From: Schizophyllum amplum
Lineage: Eukaryota; Basidiomycota; Agaricomycetes; Agaricales; Schizophyllaceae
Assembly: GCA_007026445.1 (NCBI GenBank)
Contig: VDMD01000119.1
Span: 1-64,000, forward strand
Direction of reading: 5' to 3'
Length of the DNA: 64,000 bases
Position numbers and translations under genes: made by a program
In this document: one piece after another, positions 42,369-55,168 of the stretch
Position numbering within the stretch: position 1 is the stretch's first letter
How the letters are laid out: each line of letters starts with the position of its first letter
Notes under the pieces: model-generated
What the model saw: the letters and a program-made list of their open reading frames with translations, nothing else
Databases searched by the model: none
Told to the model about the DNA's origin: nothing

Positions 42369-44186
42369 CTACCAGTGGCCGATGACAGCCTGTGGAATGT
42401 AAGACTCCTCCAGGTACTTCATATCCTCATCGGATAACTTGATATCCACAGCGCCTACGCACGGATCCATAATCAGTGCTGAAATTGCCCCGCGGTGATA
42501 TCCCACTCACCAACTAGATCGTGCAGGTTCTCCAACGACGTCGTGCCAACGATAGGCGCGGAGACACCTAGATCGATCTGTTCAGCCCAAACGGTGACGA
42601 ATTCGAGAAAGGGAAGGAAAAGGCAAGGGAAAAACACGCACCCGGTCGCGCCATCACCCACGCCAAAGACAGTTGGGCCATACTGCACCCCTTCTTCTTC
42701 GCCAGCTCCTCAACGTGGTTCACAATCGCCTCCGTGCTCTCCTTAACCTTGCTGTACATGCCGATCATGCGGTCGGTCTCTCCGCGCTTCGTCTGCTGGT
42801 TGAGCGGGCGTGTGAGGCGTCCGCGCGCCAGCGGCGACCACGGGATAGAGCCGACACCGAAGCTCTGCGAGGGAACGGTGAGTGCGGCGTATATAGAAGG
42901 ACGCGAGCAGTCGAACCTGCAGGGTCGGGAACATCTCGCGCTCCTCCTCACGGTAGGCGAGACTGTAATGGTTCTGCATCGAGATGAACGGGGTGAGTTT
43001 GTTCTGGATGGCGTAGGCTGCACGGCAAGTTAGAGGTAAGGAGGACAATCCCACAGCTGCCTGAACATACTCTGCATGGCGTTGACTAAGGAAGGCAAAT
43101 CAGCGATGGTCGGTAGGCGCAAGGATACCTAGCTTACACTGATACGCGAAGCACGACGACATGCCGATATAGCGAACCCATCCGGCCTTTACAACATCGT
43201 GCAGGGCCTCCATCTACCAATTCGAAGTAAGTCGCAGCGTAGAAACAACTATCGATCGCCTTACCGTCTCCTCGATCGGCGTCTCCTTGTCGAAGCGATG
43301 ACCTAGCGATGTCTCGATTTAGCCGAGGTGCATGCCGAGAATCTCAAGGAGACGTACATTGCAGGACATCGATGTACTCGAGCTGGAGGCGCTCCAAGCT
43401 GTGCTTCACGGAGTCGAATATGTGCTACCAAGAACGTGAGCGCGAGCCGTGGGACGAAGGTTTCCGCCATACCTTGCGGCTCAGACCATGCTGGTTAACA
43501 TAGCCCGCATTATCCGGATTGACATCGGGCGCGAAGCTTTTGCCCACTTCGTGCTTCACCTCAAAGAATACCTGCAACGAAGGCGCCTTCGTCAATCCTA
43601 GCAGACGAGAACTGGTTCTACCACCCCACGCACCTTCGTCATCACGACGATCTCATCGCGCGGAAGGTTGTGCTCCTTGATCGCCTTTCCAACAATCACC
43701 TCCGACAGGCCGTTGCTGTAGACCTACGCATGGGAGTCAGGGATATCTGTTAGACGGACATTGGGATGAATGGCGCGCACATTGGCCGTGTCGAAGGTGT
43801 TGATCCCGAGGTCGTACGCCGCCTTGATGTGTTTGATTCCCTCTTCCTCGGGGAGAACCCAAGCCTGCCATTCTGCAGATTTGGCCGCGAGTGGAATGGG
43901 ATCGAAGGTGGGTGACGTGAAAGTTGATCAGACGCAGGACGATCACCGAAGATGGACGCCCATAGGTCGAGAGGGAGAGGAGGAAAGATCAGTCTCGTGC
44001 GTGAAGTAGCGTAGTGAAGTAGAGCAATGGAAAACGCACCGGGCGAACCGTACGACATACATCCAAGGATGATCTTGGACACCTTCAAACCGGACTTGCC
44101 CAGGCGAACTACTGGATTCAGCAATCACCCCTGGATCGCATCCGGAGCCGCGTACCATAGGGCATCTTCTTCGTGGGGGACGACAT
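42369..44186 (-). CDS. Aldo-keto reductase C
   Basis: Third paralogue. ATG 44186 begins MSSPTKKMPY, followed after an intron by VRLGKSGLKVSKIILGCMSY. Visible blocks: WVLPEEEGIKHIKAAYDLG, FDTANVY (Asp and Tyr of the tetrad), IVVMTKV (Lys), QNKLTPFISMQNHYSLAYRE, GVGSIPWSPLARGRLTRPL, KKKGCSMAQLSLAWVMARPG, APIVGTTSLENLHDLVG, with end QAVIGHW at TAG 42369. Exon boundaries parallel those of AKR B. The immediate 5' neighbour region 44187-45794 has no recognised gene. Confidence 0.85.
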
Positions 44187-45794
44187 CTTGTTGGCGTATG
44201 TGCTCTGGTGCAGTTTCGGGGGTGGGAAGAGAAGAGGTACTTAGACCGTGACGAGCGTCGCCGCCTTCGTGCTTATATAACACTAAGCTTCGTCTCGGGC
44301 GGCGCGCCGACGGGACATCGATTTCTGAAGCAGCATAGTATGTCAGCACGAAGTCAGCAAGACGGAGCGCGCAGGGATCGGACGGTCCGGCATCGTCGAT
44401 GGCACGAGCTGGTCAGAGGACACACGGATCGGACACAGACGAAGGCTTCCTCTCAATATTCAGCATGTGCTGCGTGAGCTATTATGCTCTAACCTGACGG
44501 AGATGAACTTGCCCCTCTCAAAGTCAGGCTCGCAGCACGAGAGCATCATGGTGTGGGCATTGTACTAGACCGGATCCCGCTCCCTCCAAACTAAAGTCGA
44601 CGTCAGTTACCGTGACGTCGTGGAGGGACAGGTAAACCTCGTCAGCTTTTAGGGGAAGGGTGCACTATGATCGAAATAAACTTACCGGCGGCGAACAAAA
44701 AGCCTTTCGGGGATAAAGCTGCACGTGAGCGGCGCGTACGCGTTGTTACTCAACAGTGACTTGTCCTGACTTGTCGCGTCTGCGCACCGCGTGTACTTCC
44801 AAGCCCCCCGCTTCCGTCCTCTGAGCCATCAAGGTGCTTTTCCGACGTAAACCCTCGATTAATTAAGGCTTGCTCTCAATGATCGGACCTTCGCTCCCGA
44901 GTCTCAAATGGCTGGATGCACAGACTCTAGATGCGCTTTTTGCTCATGCTATGGCGACAATCAACGGATCCGTGCTACCGACGGACTATCTTCGAAAGCT
45001 TGAACGTCCGCAGCATCTACGGAGCGCCCTAAAGATCTGCATTCAGTGCTGGCAGCGTAGCGGCGGCACCATCTGTCCGCGTTCGGCTTCGTGCGGCGCT
45101 TGTTCTTCGTGATAATTCAGGCTCCCGCTCATGTTCTCGTGTTTCTGAGGTACCAGAGGGTCTGAGGACGCAGGAGGGACCGGTGGCAATCGCAGTGACG
45201 GGACCGACGGCACTGACGCGATGCGAAAGCGCCCATTCTTGCGCGTTGAGCGTGGCGTTGTTCATCTTGACATGTCATGACCGATGAGGATGAAAATATT
45301 ATATTGAAAAGAAGCAGACGAGACGCGACGTGTCGACGCACATCGAGAGCGAAGGCAGCGAAGCAGTCCAGGTTGAAGTATTGTGTCAGCTGACAGAATC
45401 ACGGGACGGGTACTTCTCCATAAGGGAACTCCGCGGCGCATGATTCGCGTCATAAAGTCAATTTCGATCATAGCGTACCCTTCCGCTAAAAGCTGGCGAG
45501 GTTTACCAGGCCCTCCACGAGGTTCCTGCTTCTCAATTTGACTTTAGAACGTCGTGGCGGGACTGGCGTCCAGGCTAGCATTGTACTATGGACAGGTCTG
45601 GCTAGCGAGATTGAAGGAAGGTCGAGTGAACACTGCGATACCCTCATCACTGGTCTCGAACATCCAGTCGTTCAAAACCCTTCGATATGATTACAAAGTT
45701 GCTCATGGGCGTTCATGTTGCTGTACAGTGCTGAGCGCCTCAGGACCGCACTGGGATCGGACGCCATCTCGGGCGCCTAACCACTGGCGACGCT
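44187..45794. other. 1.6-kb stretch with no recognised gene
   Basis: Short ORFs only. A minus-strand fragment near 44500-44570 reads AHTMMLSCCEPDFERGKFIS between possible splice sites. It may be an exon of an unidentified or decayed gene; I could not extend it. Confidence 0.35.
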
Positions 45795-47568
45795 CTAAAC
45801 ATGGCCGATCACAGCCTGGGTGATATAGGGCTCCTCCAAGTACTTGATCTCCCCCTCCGAAAGCTTGATCTCAACGGCGCCTGCGCACAAACATCAGCAC
45901 CCTCCCTCTACACGCGCATCGACCCAACATACCAATCAGATCGTACAACTTCTCCATCGACGTCGTGCCCACAATCGGCGCAGAGACACCTACAGTAATC
46001 CGTTCAGCATCGGCCTCAACGCCAGGAACACACGATGGCCCACTCACCCGGCCTCGCCATCAACCACGCCAAAGACAGCTGCGCCATGCTGCAGCCCTTC
46101 TTCTTCGCGATCTCCTCCACCCGGTTGACGATCGCCTCCGTGCTCGCCTTCACTTGGTTGTACGACGTGACCCGGAAGTCCTCCTCGCCGCGCTTCGTCC
46201 CCGTCGTCTGCTGCGCCCAGGGCCGCGTCAGCACGCCCTTCGCGAGGGGCGAGTACGGGATGGAGCCGACGCCGTAGTGCTTGAGCGTCGGCATCATCTC
46301 GCGCTCCTCCTCTCGGTAGGCAAGGCTGTAGTGGTTCTGCATCGAGATGAAGGGCGTGAGGTTGTTCTGGATGGCGTAGGCTGGGTATGCAGGTTAGTGA
46401 AACCGTCCGCGCGGTCCCGGAAGGCATTCGAACGTACTCTGCATGGCGTGGACTAGTAAGAAAGGATCCGTCTGGTCAGTACTGACTCGTCAAGGAGCAC
46501 TACTATGTGCTCACATTGGTGCGCCCAGCAAGCTGACATGCCGATATAGCGGACCCATCCGGCCTTCACCACGTCGTGCAGGGCTTGCATCTGGAGCGTG
46601 GACGGGTGAGTCACAATGCATACACAATGACGGATCGCCTTACCGTCTCCTCAATGGGCGTATCCTTGTCAAAGCGGTGGCCTAACGAAGCAGATGGTCA
46701 GAAAGAGATATGACCCAAGGGCAGGCGAACGCACACTGCAGCAAGTCGATGTGGTCCAGCTGCAACCGTTCCAAGCTGTGCTTCACGGAGTCAAAGATGT
46801 GCTGCACAACGTGAGCATCGCCGTCGAATGGGGTGCACTTCAGTCATGGACCTTGCGGCTGAGCCCGTGCTGGTTCACATAGCCGATGGTGTCCGGGTCG
46901 GTCCCCATCGTGAGCTCGTCGCCGAAGTCGCGCTTCACCTCGAAGAAGACCTGCAACGAAAGGAAGGGCGTCAGCGAGACGACCAGTTACCCAAATGCGA
47001 GCACCCGAACCTTCGTCATCACGACGATCTCGTCGCGGGGGAGGTTGTGCTGCTTGATCGCCTTACCGAGGATGATCTCGGACAAGCCGTTGCTGTAGAC
47101 CTGCTCAAACGCATCAGGAATCGTTCAGTAGGCGGGCAAGTGGCGGGGCAGCATTGCTAGGGGGAATGACAAGGGGGAGGGAGGATACGTGAGAGATAAC
47201 CTAGCGCTCACATTGGCAGTGTCGAATGCGTTGATTCCAGCATCGTAGGCCGCCTTGATCTGCTTGATGCCCTCCTCTTCAGGCAGAACCCAGGAGAGCC
47301 AGCCTAATCAAGAGCGAAGGGGCGTATAGTGAAAGAGTGTGCAGACAGGGTTGGCATGCATGATCCACGGAAAGAGACCGTCAGTCTTGTCCTACGAACT
47401 TTACACATAGAACAACGCACCGCTGCTCCCGTAAGACATGCACCCAAGGATGATCTTGGAGATCTTCAAACCCGAGTTGCCCAAGCGGACTATTGAAATC
47501 AGTAAACGCGCCTGTTCGCGCACACCGACTAGCGCACCGTAGGGCATCTTCTTGACGGACGTCGACAT
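45795..47568 (-). CDS. Aldo-keto reductase D
   Basis: Fourth and most diverged paralogue. ATG 47568 begins MSTSVKKMPY, then VRLGNSGLKISKIILGCMSY. Recognised blocks: WVLPEEEGIKQIKAAYDAG, FDTANVYSNG (Asp, Tyr), IVVMTKV (Lys), QHGLSRK, QNNLTPFISMQNHYSLAYRE, GVGSIPYSPLAKGVLTRPW (a proline-tyrosine where the others have PWSP), KKKGCSMAQLSLAWLMARPG, and the end QAVIGHV at TAG 45795. The exon-intron plan matches A to C, so duplication preceded intron change. Probably functional. Confidence 0.85.
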
Positions 47569-48140
47569 GGTTGTTGGATGTGCTGAGAGCTACGGTGCGG
47601 TCGGGACGAGAGGTAAAGCTTGTCGAGTCTTCCACTGCCTTCTCGCTTTACATACCCAGGACGCAACCTCCGAATCGGTGACATCGTCTGGTGGCGAAGG
47701 ACAGGTCCGATTCGGTGTTCGTTCGACTTCAAGTCAACGGCTAGTATCCGCCCCGTGGACGCCAAGTCACAGCGAAGACTCAAAAGGCTCCAGCATCGCC
47801 AACTGGCAACGAGGACATCGATGTAAGTATGAAAGGATGCACTGCTGGCGCGTATGAGAGCGGAACTCAAGCGAAATCCGGAACGGCGATCGTCATCGAA
47901 ACGGAAGAGTTAAGCACCTCCGGCGTCTGCCGCTCTTTGCATCCCCCATTTGGGAGCCCTTTGTTCTGGACGCCGCGGCACGTGTGGCACTTGTCTCGTT
48001 CCTGGTGGTTCGCTCCCCACCAAATAATGATTAACGCAGCAATGAGCAGAGTCAACTTCAAGCAAGCTGGTATACTTAATTGCGAAAGAAACTATGATAA
48101 TATGGTATACGAGTCCGGTGGTATCGCATACAGTGTACGC
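47569..48140. other. Intergenic region, AKR D / ferritin-like gene
   Basis: 572 bp containing the AKR D promoter and the 3' flank of the ferritin-like gene. No gene is supported. Confidence 0.4.
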
Positions 48141-49193
48141 TTACTGCTGATGAATGTACTCGCCACGGGAGTTGTACGCGAAGGACAGGATTGCGGGGCC
48201 CGCAAGCGTGTTCTCGTCCTTGGCAGCGCTGTCGCTGTTGGTAAGGACAGCGTAAACGGTGCCGAACAGCCCCGCCGGGATCGTGACCTTCCCGTCCTGG
48301 ACTGGCGCAAACTTCGTCTCGAGACCGCTGAAGAACGCGACGTAGTGCTGGCCGCTGGAGCTATCCGCAGTCGTGACGCTGACCGTAGACCCGGGCTGGC
48401 CCTTGCCGAGCGCGAGCGCCGGGAACGCCTTGAAGGGAAGGGGCGGGTTCGACTCCGGGCATGCCTTGATGAAGGCGCTCGCGAGCGTGTAAACCTCATT
48501 GGGAGTGAGAGCCGTCTGCGTAAATCGTCAGTGGAATGATAAGATGCGACGGGTGAACAAGTACATCAAAGGCTCCGCTCCAAGGGTTCTCCTTCCTGAC
48601 TGCAGACTCGACCCAGGCAGCGTGGCGCGCCTCCGTCGACAGAATGACGGCGGCAGCGTTGAGCGCGTCCTTGCTGGACAGGTACTGCGCGGCGCCGGCA
48701 TAAGCCGAGGTGCCGACACCCTCGAGGATCCCGCTGAGGGCTGCGAAGGACTTCGCGTCCGTCATAGGGCTGCAAAAGGCTGGTCAGGACCACAAAGCGA
48801 GGCTGAAATAGAATACGCACAACTCGTAGGTGCACGGCTGCGTCGCGGCGGCGCCGAGAACAGACTTGAGCGTGTCAACGTGGATCTGCTCGTGCTTCCC
48901 AATCTCCACGAAACGACCGCGCGCCCAGACGGGCAGGCCCGCTGCAACGAAGTCCTCCTGGGAGTACTGCGCCAAGGCGGTCTGGTAGAAGTTGTTCTCC
49001 AAGTGCTCGAGGGTGAGCGCGAAGTTGAGAACGGTTGTATCTGCGCAACATACGGTAATCAGCTTGGGCGAGCAACGCCAATGAAACTCAAGTACTCACC
49101 ATCGATCCCGCCTTCCCGCTTCTCGACGTTCGGAAGGGCGTGGGCGTGCACAGCGGCGGCGGCGAGGAGGCTGACGGCGACGGTGGCTTTCAT
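48141..49193 (-). CDS. Secreted ferritin-like domain protein (Rds1-like)
   Basis: Predicted secreted protein of about 290 aa. ATG 49193 opens a signal peptide, MKATVAVSLLAAAAVHAHA, followed by a dibasic KR near residue 26. Exons 49100-49193, 48821-49040, 48565-48769 and 48141-48515. The ferritin-like four-helix pattern is visible: FALTLEHLENNFY, GKHEQIHVDTLKS (E-x-x-H) and STEARHAAWVES (a second E-x-x-H), the usual di-iron ligand arrangement. The C-terminal half is beta-rich and ends GEYIHQQ at TAA 48141. Related fungal proteins (Rds1 of fission yeast and mushroom homologues) respond to starvation or stress. Enzymatic activity is unproven. Confidence 0.88.
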
Positions 49194-51393
49194 CTTGAGG
49201 TATGGCGGCGCAGGCTAGTCGTGTGTGCTTGAGGTTTCGGGAGGGAAAGAACGGCACGAAGGAAAAAGTCGGTCCCCACCCACCTTTTATACGCGAGAGG
49301 CGTGCTGTGTTTGCGCGTCGCGGGATGACGCGTTCGCGAAAGTGATCGTGTCCTAGAGGCTTTGGTGGCAGCGGCTCTCCTCTGTTCGGAGCGTATATTG
49401 GCTCGGTCTTCTCGGACACGTCGCGTCCTGGCGGAAGAAGCGCGTGCGGAATCAGGTGGCACGAGAAATTCGATCGCGAAAGGCTGTAGCGCAGGTCGCG
49501 TGGTCGCGTAGTCGACAGACAATATCAAAATTTTCAGTGAATTTATCGGGCGCAGAGGAGAGGCGGCGAGGGCACGGTAGTTGGAGACATGATTTGCGGA
49601 TCGAATCAGCCAAAGGACACCTCGGCCAGACGTAGAATACACGGCACGAGCAGGTAGCAGAGATTAGGAGGAGTTCGGATGTTGAAGTCGATTGATCGAA
49701 TGTGCACAGGTCACGGTCGTCGGTGATCAGCTAGCGATGGCGGCACCATGACGGACCCCTCGGATTGAGGGCAGAATCGTGCCACTCTGTATGGAGCGCT
49801 ACAAGGCTGACAAAGCGAGCCGCTAGAGTCGAGCTTTGGCCAAACGCGCAGAACATCCAGCTGTGTATGACAGAGTGCGGGAAGGTGTCTTTTGGCCAGT
49901 GACATTGAGGCGCTTGAGAGGTCCGTCCTTGAGCCCAGCGGTCGTATGATTGATGTCAAGTATCAGCAGAAGAACTGTGTGCCTTCCTGTTTTCGCAAAG
50001 CCGCGTATACAGATATTATGCGTGAGGCAAAGCTCAGCCAGTACGTACTGTAGTATAGCAGCGCTGGGTCTGACCGAAGGGTATCCTGGGCAGCGGGAGA
50101 CGAAAAGGTGTCCAAAGCGTAGCTTCAGGTCAGCAACAGCCATGAGGGAGCGTCACGTTGCCCTCGAAGTCGCTCGATTTTTGAGGCAACGCAGCCATTT
50201 GCGGAACGTGAAGAGAACAAACAGACACCCCAGGACATCGATGGCGGCCAGTCAGTTGCGAAGCTCGCAAACACGCACATTCAGTACAAGGCTATCCTCC
50301 AGTGTGAACGGGGAGCCTAAGGGGTGCATCCGTTCCCGTGCGATGGCTATGCCCTTAGAATGTTGCGCGCCGCGGTAATTCTGAGGCAGAATTACTCACT
50401 TCCGTAATGTTGCGCCTGCAGTGAGAACCTCAGGCTGTCTCGCGTGCAACAAATCATATCAGTAGCAGATTCGGTGACGGCCAACGGAGGCTACCATGCC
50501 GCAGCTGTGTCTTTGAGCTTGATGATGACACGGGAGTCGGAAGAGGCTGGCGGCGCCCGCGCTTGGATAGATCCGTTTGGTTGAGACGTGTACGACCAGT
50601 GTGGAGGCAGTAAGGCTCGAAAGGTTGCGATGTTGAGCGTGCGCGGTACCGTACAGACAGCACTTCCCGGTCGGTGGTTGAGCTCAAGTTGAACATGTTG
50701 ATCGGAGGCGTGCGGATGGCTGTGATCAACAGAGGTCAATAATGACTCATGATGGATGGAACGTAGCGCTTCGTTTTCAAGGCAATCCTTGCACGCGGCC
50801 GGACAACCGCATACAGTATGGGAGATGCTGGCAAGATGCTGGCGCCATTCGCAAATCGGAAACAATGACTCCTCTGAATCGTGGCAGCTGCTACAAGCTG
50901 CTAAGTACCAGCCCTCACTCCAATCCGCACGGCGGCCCCGGCACGACGCCGTCTTCATTCAGCAGTTCGCAGTTCCTTCCCGCCAAAGCTATGTCTATTC
51001 TTTGATCGTGGTGCTAGGAATCATATACGAATGGATGCTCTAAGTATCTGATCTCAGAGGCGACCCGACCTTCGCGTTTGCGGGTCAAGAGTATATTGGG
51101 ACTCGCCGTCTTGGGTCAGACCCTGCTCGCTCGCCATGGAATATGGACCATCCATCAATGCGTCCAATCCGGTAGGAGGCGTATGTCTCAGCAGACTCGG
51201 CAACGCAGATCTTGCAGAAACGGTGTACGCAGCTCTTGATGCCTCTCAACTCGCGCATCGAGCTCGATGCGTACGCACATAGTCTTGCTACAGATGAAGC
51301 GGTGGTCCAGATATAAGGTGAGCATGCAAGATTCGGAAGTACTCATCTCCTCAGCCTCTACGTTCTACCACCCACCCACGTCAACCTTACAAG
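49194..51393. other. 2.2-kb stretch with no recognised gene
   Basis: Only unassigned ORFs, the longest a minus-strand 155-codon frame at 50491-50958 without a known motif. The first 200 bp are the promoter side of the ferritin-like gene; the rest may hold an unidentified or decayed gene. Confidence 0.4.
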
Positions 51394-51899
51394 ATGTGCC
51401 GTTTCCGCCGGTACGTCTCCGCTGAATTCAACCTCCAGTCGAGGTCGCTCATAGTATACCAACTCTGGAAGCGTCCGTCACGTCTTTCTTCGCTGTGGCC
51501 ATGCAGAGAATCTCGTAAGCTCTCTTATGACATGTCAATATAACCACTCAATGCGCCTATGGCTAGCCCGACCAGCTGGTCTGCCGACGTGTCTGCGCCC
51601 TCAGTCGTCCTCTTACTTTCATTGTGCAGATCGAGTGCGAGTCAACGACCTGCAAGTTCAGCCCGAACCACCCTCCGACGTGCAGGCCTCCTACCTGCAC
51701 CAAGACGTGCTGGCAATAGTGAGCCATTGGCCTTCATGCCCGTCTCCATACTAACCTTAGTCCAGCCGTCAGTACCCGGAGCAGTATTGTATGTTTATCA
51801 GCTTCTTACGACGCCGCTAGTGCTGACCTGACGTTGCCAGCGCCTAACATTGACAGATATTGCCCGGCATGCGCCGCTGCCTTGGGTCGTACTCGTTAG
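51394..51899 (+). CDS. Small Cys-rich fungal protein (MCR-CGH type)
   Basis: Likely a protein of about 85 aa from five tiny exons. Blocks: MCRFRR at ATG 51394; YTNSGSVRHVFLRCGHAENL (51455-51514); IECESTTCKFSPNHPPTC continued by RPPTCTKTCWQ (51630-51718); YRQYPEQY (51766-51788); SPNIDRYCPACAAALGRTR (51841-51899). The junctions after block two keep frame. The first junction is off by one base with the obvious GTACGT donor and works only with a weaker GTCTCC donor. The CGH and CWQYRQxPEQYSP pattern is what I recall from a widespread uncharacterised basidiomycete family. The ten or so Cys and His residues suggest metal binding or disulfides. Function unknown. Confidence 0.6.
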
Positions 51900-52335
51900 T
51901 GCGCCGCCGACTAGTGACCCCCTTGCTATCACCTAAATTATACTGCAAGAGCAGATTACATGTCATTTATCACTATTACTAGTAGTAGCTATTCAGATAG
52001 GACGCCGTATTTATTCCCCTGGACCATTGAGAACTTATCCTGATTGGTCTTGACTCTGAGCTGCGTCTTTCATATGTCTCTATGTTTAGCCATAATGAAG
52101 ACGCATCTGACTTACCTGACATGCGGCCGAACTCCAGGCGATGGGGTCAATAGCAAGGCTGAAGTTGAACATCCGGATTTAGGACCTCCACGTGATCTCG
52201 GTCCGAGTCTCCCGTCTCCGACCCGTCGGCTGGTGTCGGTTCGCTTGCGCCCTACCCTCATCACCGACTCCCACTCATCGCGTCCAAGGACGTGAAGTTC
52301 CTCTGTTCGAGTTGCGCAGGGTATTTCAAAGACCA
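51900..52335. other. Intergenic region upstream of MFS 1
   Basis: 436 bp. The 5' leader of the transporter is in frame upstream of ATG 52336 but no better start is seen. No other feature is supported. Confidence 0.4.
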
Positions 52336-55168
52336 ATGACAGCGTCTCCAGCTCTCACTGAGCGCCAGCCCCTGCTCGGACGCGTCGACGATGGTGTTCA
52401 GCCTGCCAGCGCTTCACCACGCCCGGGACCGAGAGAAATAAGCAAGTCTCATCGTTATGGGATACTTGTCGGTGTCTGGACGGCCTCGCTTCTGTCTGTG
52501 AGTGATCTTGCCGAATGCAAGAAAGGCATGACCTTTGACAGTGCGCAGTCTCTGAACGGTAGATGACTCGCTCACAAAATGTGTACCTAACTGAGCATAC
52601 CACCTCTCTTGAAGGTACATTGGTACCTACAAGTAAGCGCCTTCTTCATATTGACATCGTAATATCTGATTATCTGCGCTCTCAGTGCTGCCCTCAATCT
52701 CGTCGGAGTTCAAGAAGTCCAACCAAGCGAGTTGGCTCGGAACCTCGTGAGTGTCAAAAGTCGTCTCTAGCATGGCCAGGGCAGTATTCTGAGCTCGATC
52801 CAAGATACCTTCTTGCGACATGCACATTTACGCCGCTATACGGGCGTTTGTGCAACGCGCTCGGCCGTCGCGGAGCTAACCAAATAGCCGTCCTGTTTTG
52901 TGCTCTGGGCACGCTAGCGTGTGGCCTGTCCACGAACATGGAAATGCTCATAGTAGCCCGCTTTGTAAGTTCTGTTCTTCGCGCATGGTCTTCAATTTAT
53001 CCGCTTTCACAGTTGTCAGGCATAGGCGGCGGTGGGATCTTTACGACGTCGACGTACGCAGTTCTGCTAGTTTTCGTCGGATATAATTTAAATTCGATTC
53101 ACAGCATTGTGGTTAGCGATATGTACAGTCTACGAGTGAGTAGTCTTATTCCGCCGCACACCCAATGTCTGACAGTTTGTCGTAGTCGCGCGGCCTCGCT
53201 CAAGGGATGGCAAGCGTATTCAATGGGGTAAGCCCGTCAGCTGGAAGCGGGAGCGTAACTGACATTTATCAGTTCGGGATGGGTCTTGGAGGCCCTTTCG
53301 GCGGCTTTATTACAGATTGGTAAGTGCGCTCATGCTGATTGTGAGGGATGATTAACATGACGAAAGGCTGGGCTGGCGTTGGGCTTTCCTGCTTCAGCTG
53401 CCTTTATTCGCCATTTCGTTCAGCTTGACATCGTACAACCTGACGTATGTCACACCTGTGCGTGCCCATGATTTGTCTACGCTAACTCTACTGATGTCAC
53501 TACGTAGCATCAAAACAAGAGCACGAAGAGCGTGCTGAAGCGCATTGACTATTTGGGTAGTCTGACCCTTCTCGTCTCTGTGCGTCGTAGTATTCTTGCA
53601 GGGCTCTCATCTTACCAATATGTCTGCAGGTCGGCTCATGCTTGATCTTCCTCAGTACACGCTATAACAGTATCTTACCTGTGAGTCGCATGACCCGGCC
53701 TTCCAGTCGACTCTTATCGGTCTTTAGTGGTCGGACGCCACTGTTATCGTCCCTTTCGTATTGTCCATCGTCTTCTTCATCCTGTTTATTCTCGTGGAGC
53801 TTTATGTGGCGGTGGAGCCTGTCCTTGCCCCCTTCCTCCTGCGGCAGAAGGTCCCTGTCCTTACGGGCATGTCAAACTTCTTGGTCGCATCCTGCAACTT
53901 TTCCATCATGTATTTCTTCCCGATGTGGTTTCAAACTGTCATGCTCACAAGCGCATCGACGGCCGGTCAGTCCATGTCCTGCTCAATCGCTATGACATCC
54001 CCTTATTCATATCTCTTTCTCAGGCCTGCATTTGCTTCCCAATAGCGTCTCCATGAGTCTCGGCTCGGTCTTTGCAGGCTGGATCATGCACAAGACTGGA
54101 AGATACAAGATACCGAACACAGTCTTCGGTATATTTCCCTTCATCGCTGCCATCTCGATATGGCGCATGCACGAAGGCATGGGACCAGTTCAGTCCTGGC
54201 TGAGTATTGTGAGTGCGCGATAGACGACCTATTGCGTGTTCTCAATCGCCACCAGATACCCCTCGGCTTCGGCAATGCAGTTGTTTTGCAAACCATGCTG
54301 AGTGAGTGAAACCGCTTCCTTGGTTATTCCTGTGCTCACGCATCGATCGTAGTTGCCTTGTTGGCTCACCTTGATGGTCAGTATCATCCATTCAGGAACT
54401 ACTATCCGGCGCTCACAATGCGTCGCAGAGGCCCATATGGCTGTGGGAACAGGATTTGGTCAATTATTCCGAGGGATAGGTATGTGGCGAAGATATCTAA
54501 TCTGCGGGCCGCTGATGTCGTTCTCCAGGTCAAGTTGGCGGTGTTGCGGTAGCGTCGGCGCTATTCCAGACCAGACTCGACAGCGAACTGCGGCGCCGCA
54601 TCCATAATGATGACGAGGTGAGCTGGCTGCCACGCTGCTCCAACCGCGAGAGACTGAATCATGCCGGTCTAGCTCATTCTACGGATACGTCAATCGGCCA
54701 GACTGATTCATAGTCTGCCACCCGATATTCAACGCAAAGCACGCGAAGCATACGACGCTAGTCTCAAGAGTGTGTTCGTCTTTGCAGCGGTAGCAACTCT
54801 GCTTGCATATCTTGTTCGCCTGCCTGTCCGTCTCCTGTGTCGCGCCTTCATCCGTGTTTGAGCTCATTGTTTGTTCCCACCAGGTCCCCGACAAAAAGCT
54901 GGAGCGTCACTCTCCCAAACCGGTCGACACTCCTGCAAGTGGTTCCTCCTCAATTTCAGCAGTGCCGGTGCCCGAGCACGGGGAGAATGATGATGATATC
55001 GAAGAGTATCACGAGCGCGAAGACCAACTGGGAAACGTCGAACGCGGTGACTCAAGGCGGAGTGCGAAGCGCTTCAGGCGGCTCTCGTCCCTATCTACCT
55101 ATACCCCCACGGACGGTGGTATGGACCTCGAGGACGAGAGGATTGGAGGGTCGGCCAGAAGTCTTTAA
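52336..55168 (+). CDS. MFS transporter 1 (Fnx/Vba-like, DHA2 type)
   Basis: Proton-coupled transporter, probably vacuolar or plasma membrane, for basic amino acids or drugs by family relation. Start MTASPALTERQPLLG; the PLLG is an acidic/dileucine-like motif common in vacuolar sorting. Blocks across about 12 exons: YGILVGVWTASLLSV, TLVPTMLPSISSEFKKSNQ, YLLATCTFTPLYGRLCNALG, GIGGGGIFTTSTIVVSDMYS, GMGLGGPFGGFITDWLGWRW, VPVLTGMSNFLVASCNFSIM, FFPMWFQTVMLTSASTAGLH, IPLGFGNAVVLQTMLIALLA, VGTGFGQLFRGIGQVGG. The C-terminal tail from VPDKKLERHS is long, acidic and Ser-rich, ending GGSARSL at 55168. Fourteen TM segments are expected. Tandem paralogue of the gene at 56170. Confidence 0.86.

Noticed and set aside
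32632..47568. Secondary-metabolite gene cluster
   Set aside because: No polyketide synthase, NRPS, terpene synthase or P450 is present. The reductases are duplicates of one family and the other genes are housekeeping-like.
50491..50958. 155-codon minus-strand ORF as a gene
   Set aside because: No recognised motif, no start context or neighbouring exons; equal-length chance ORFs occur elsewhere in this GC-rich window.
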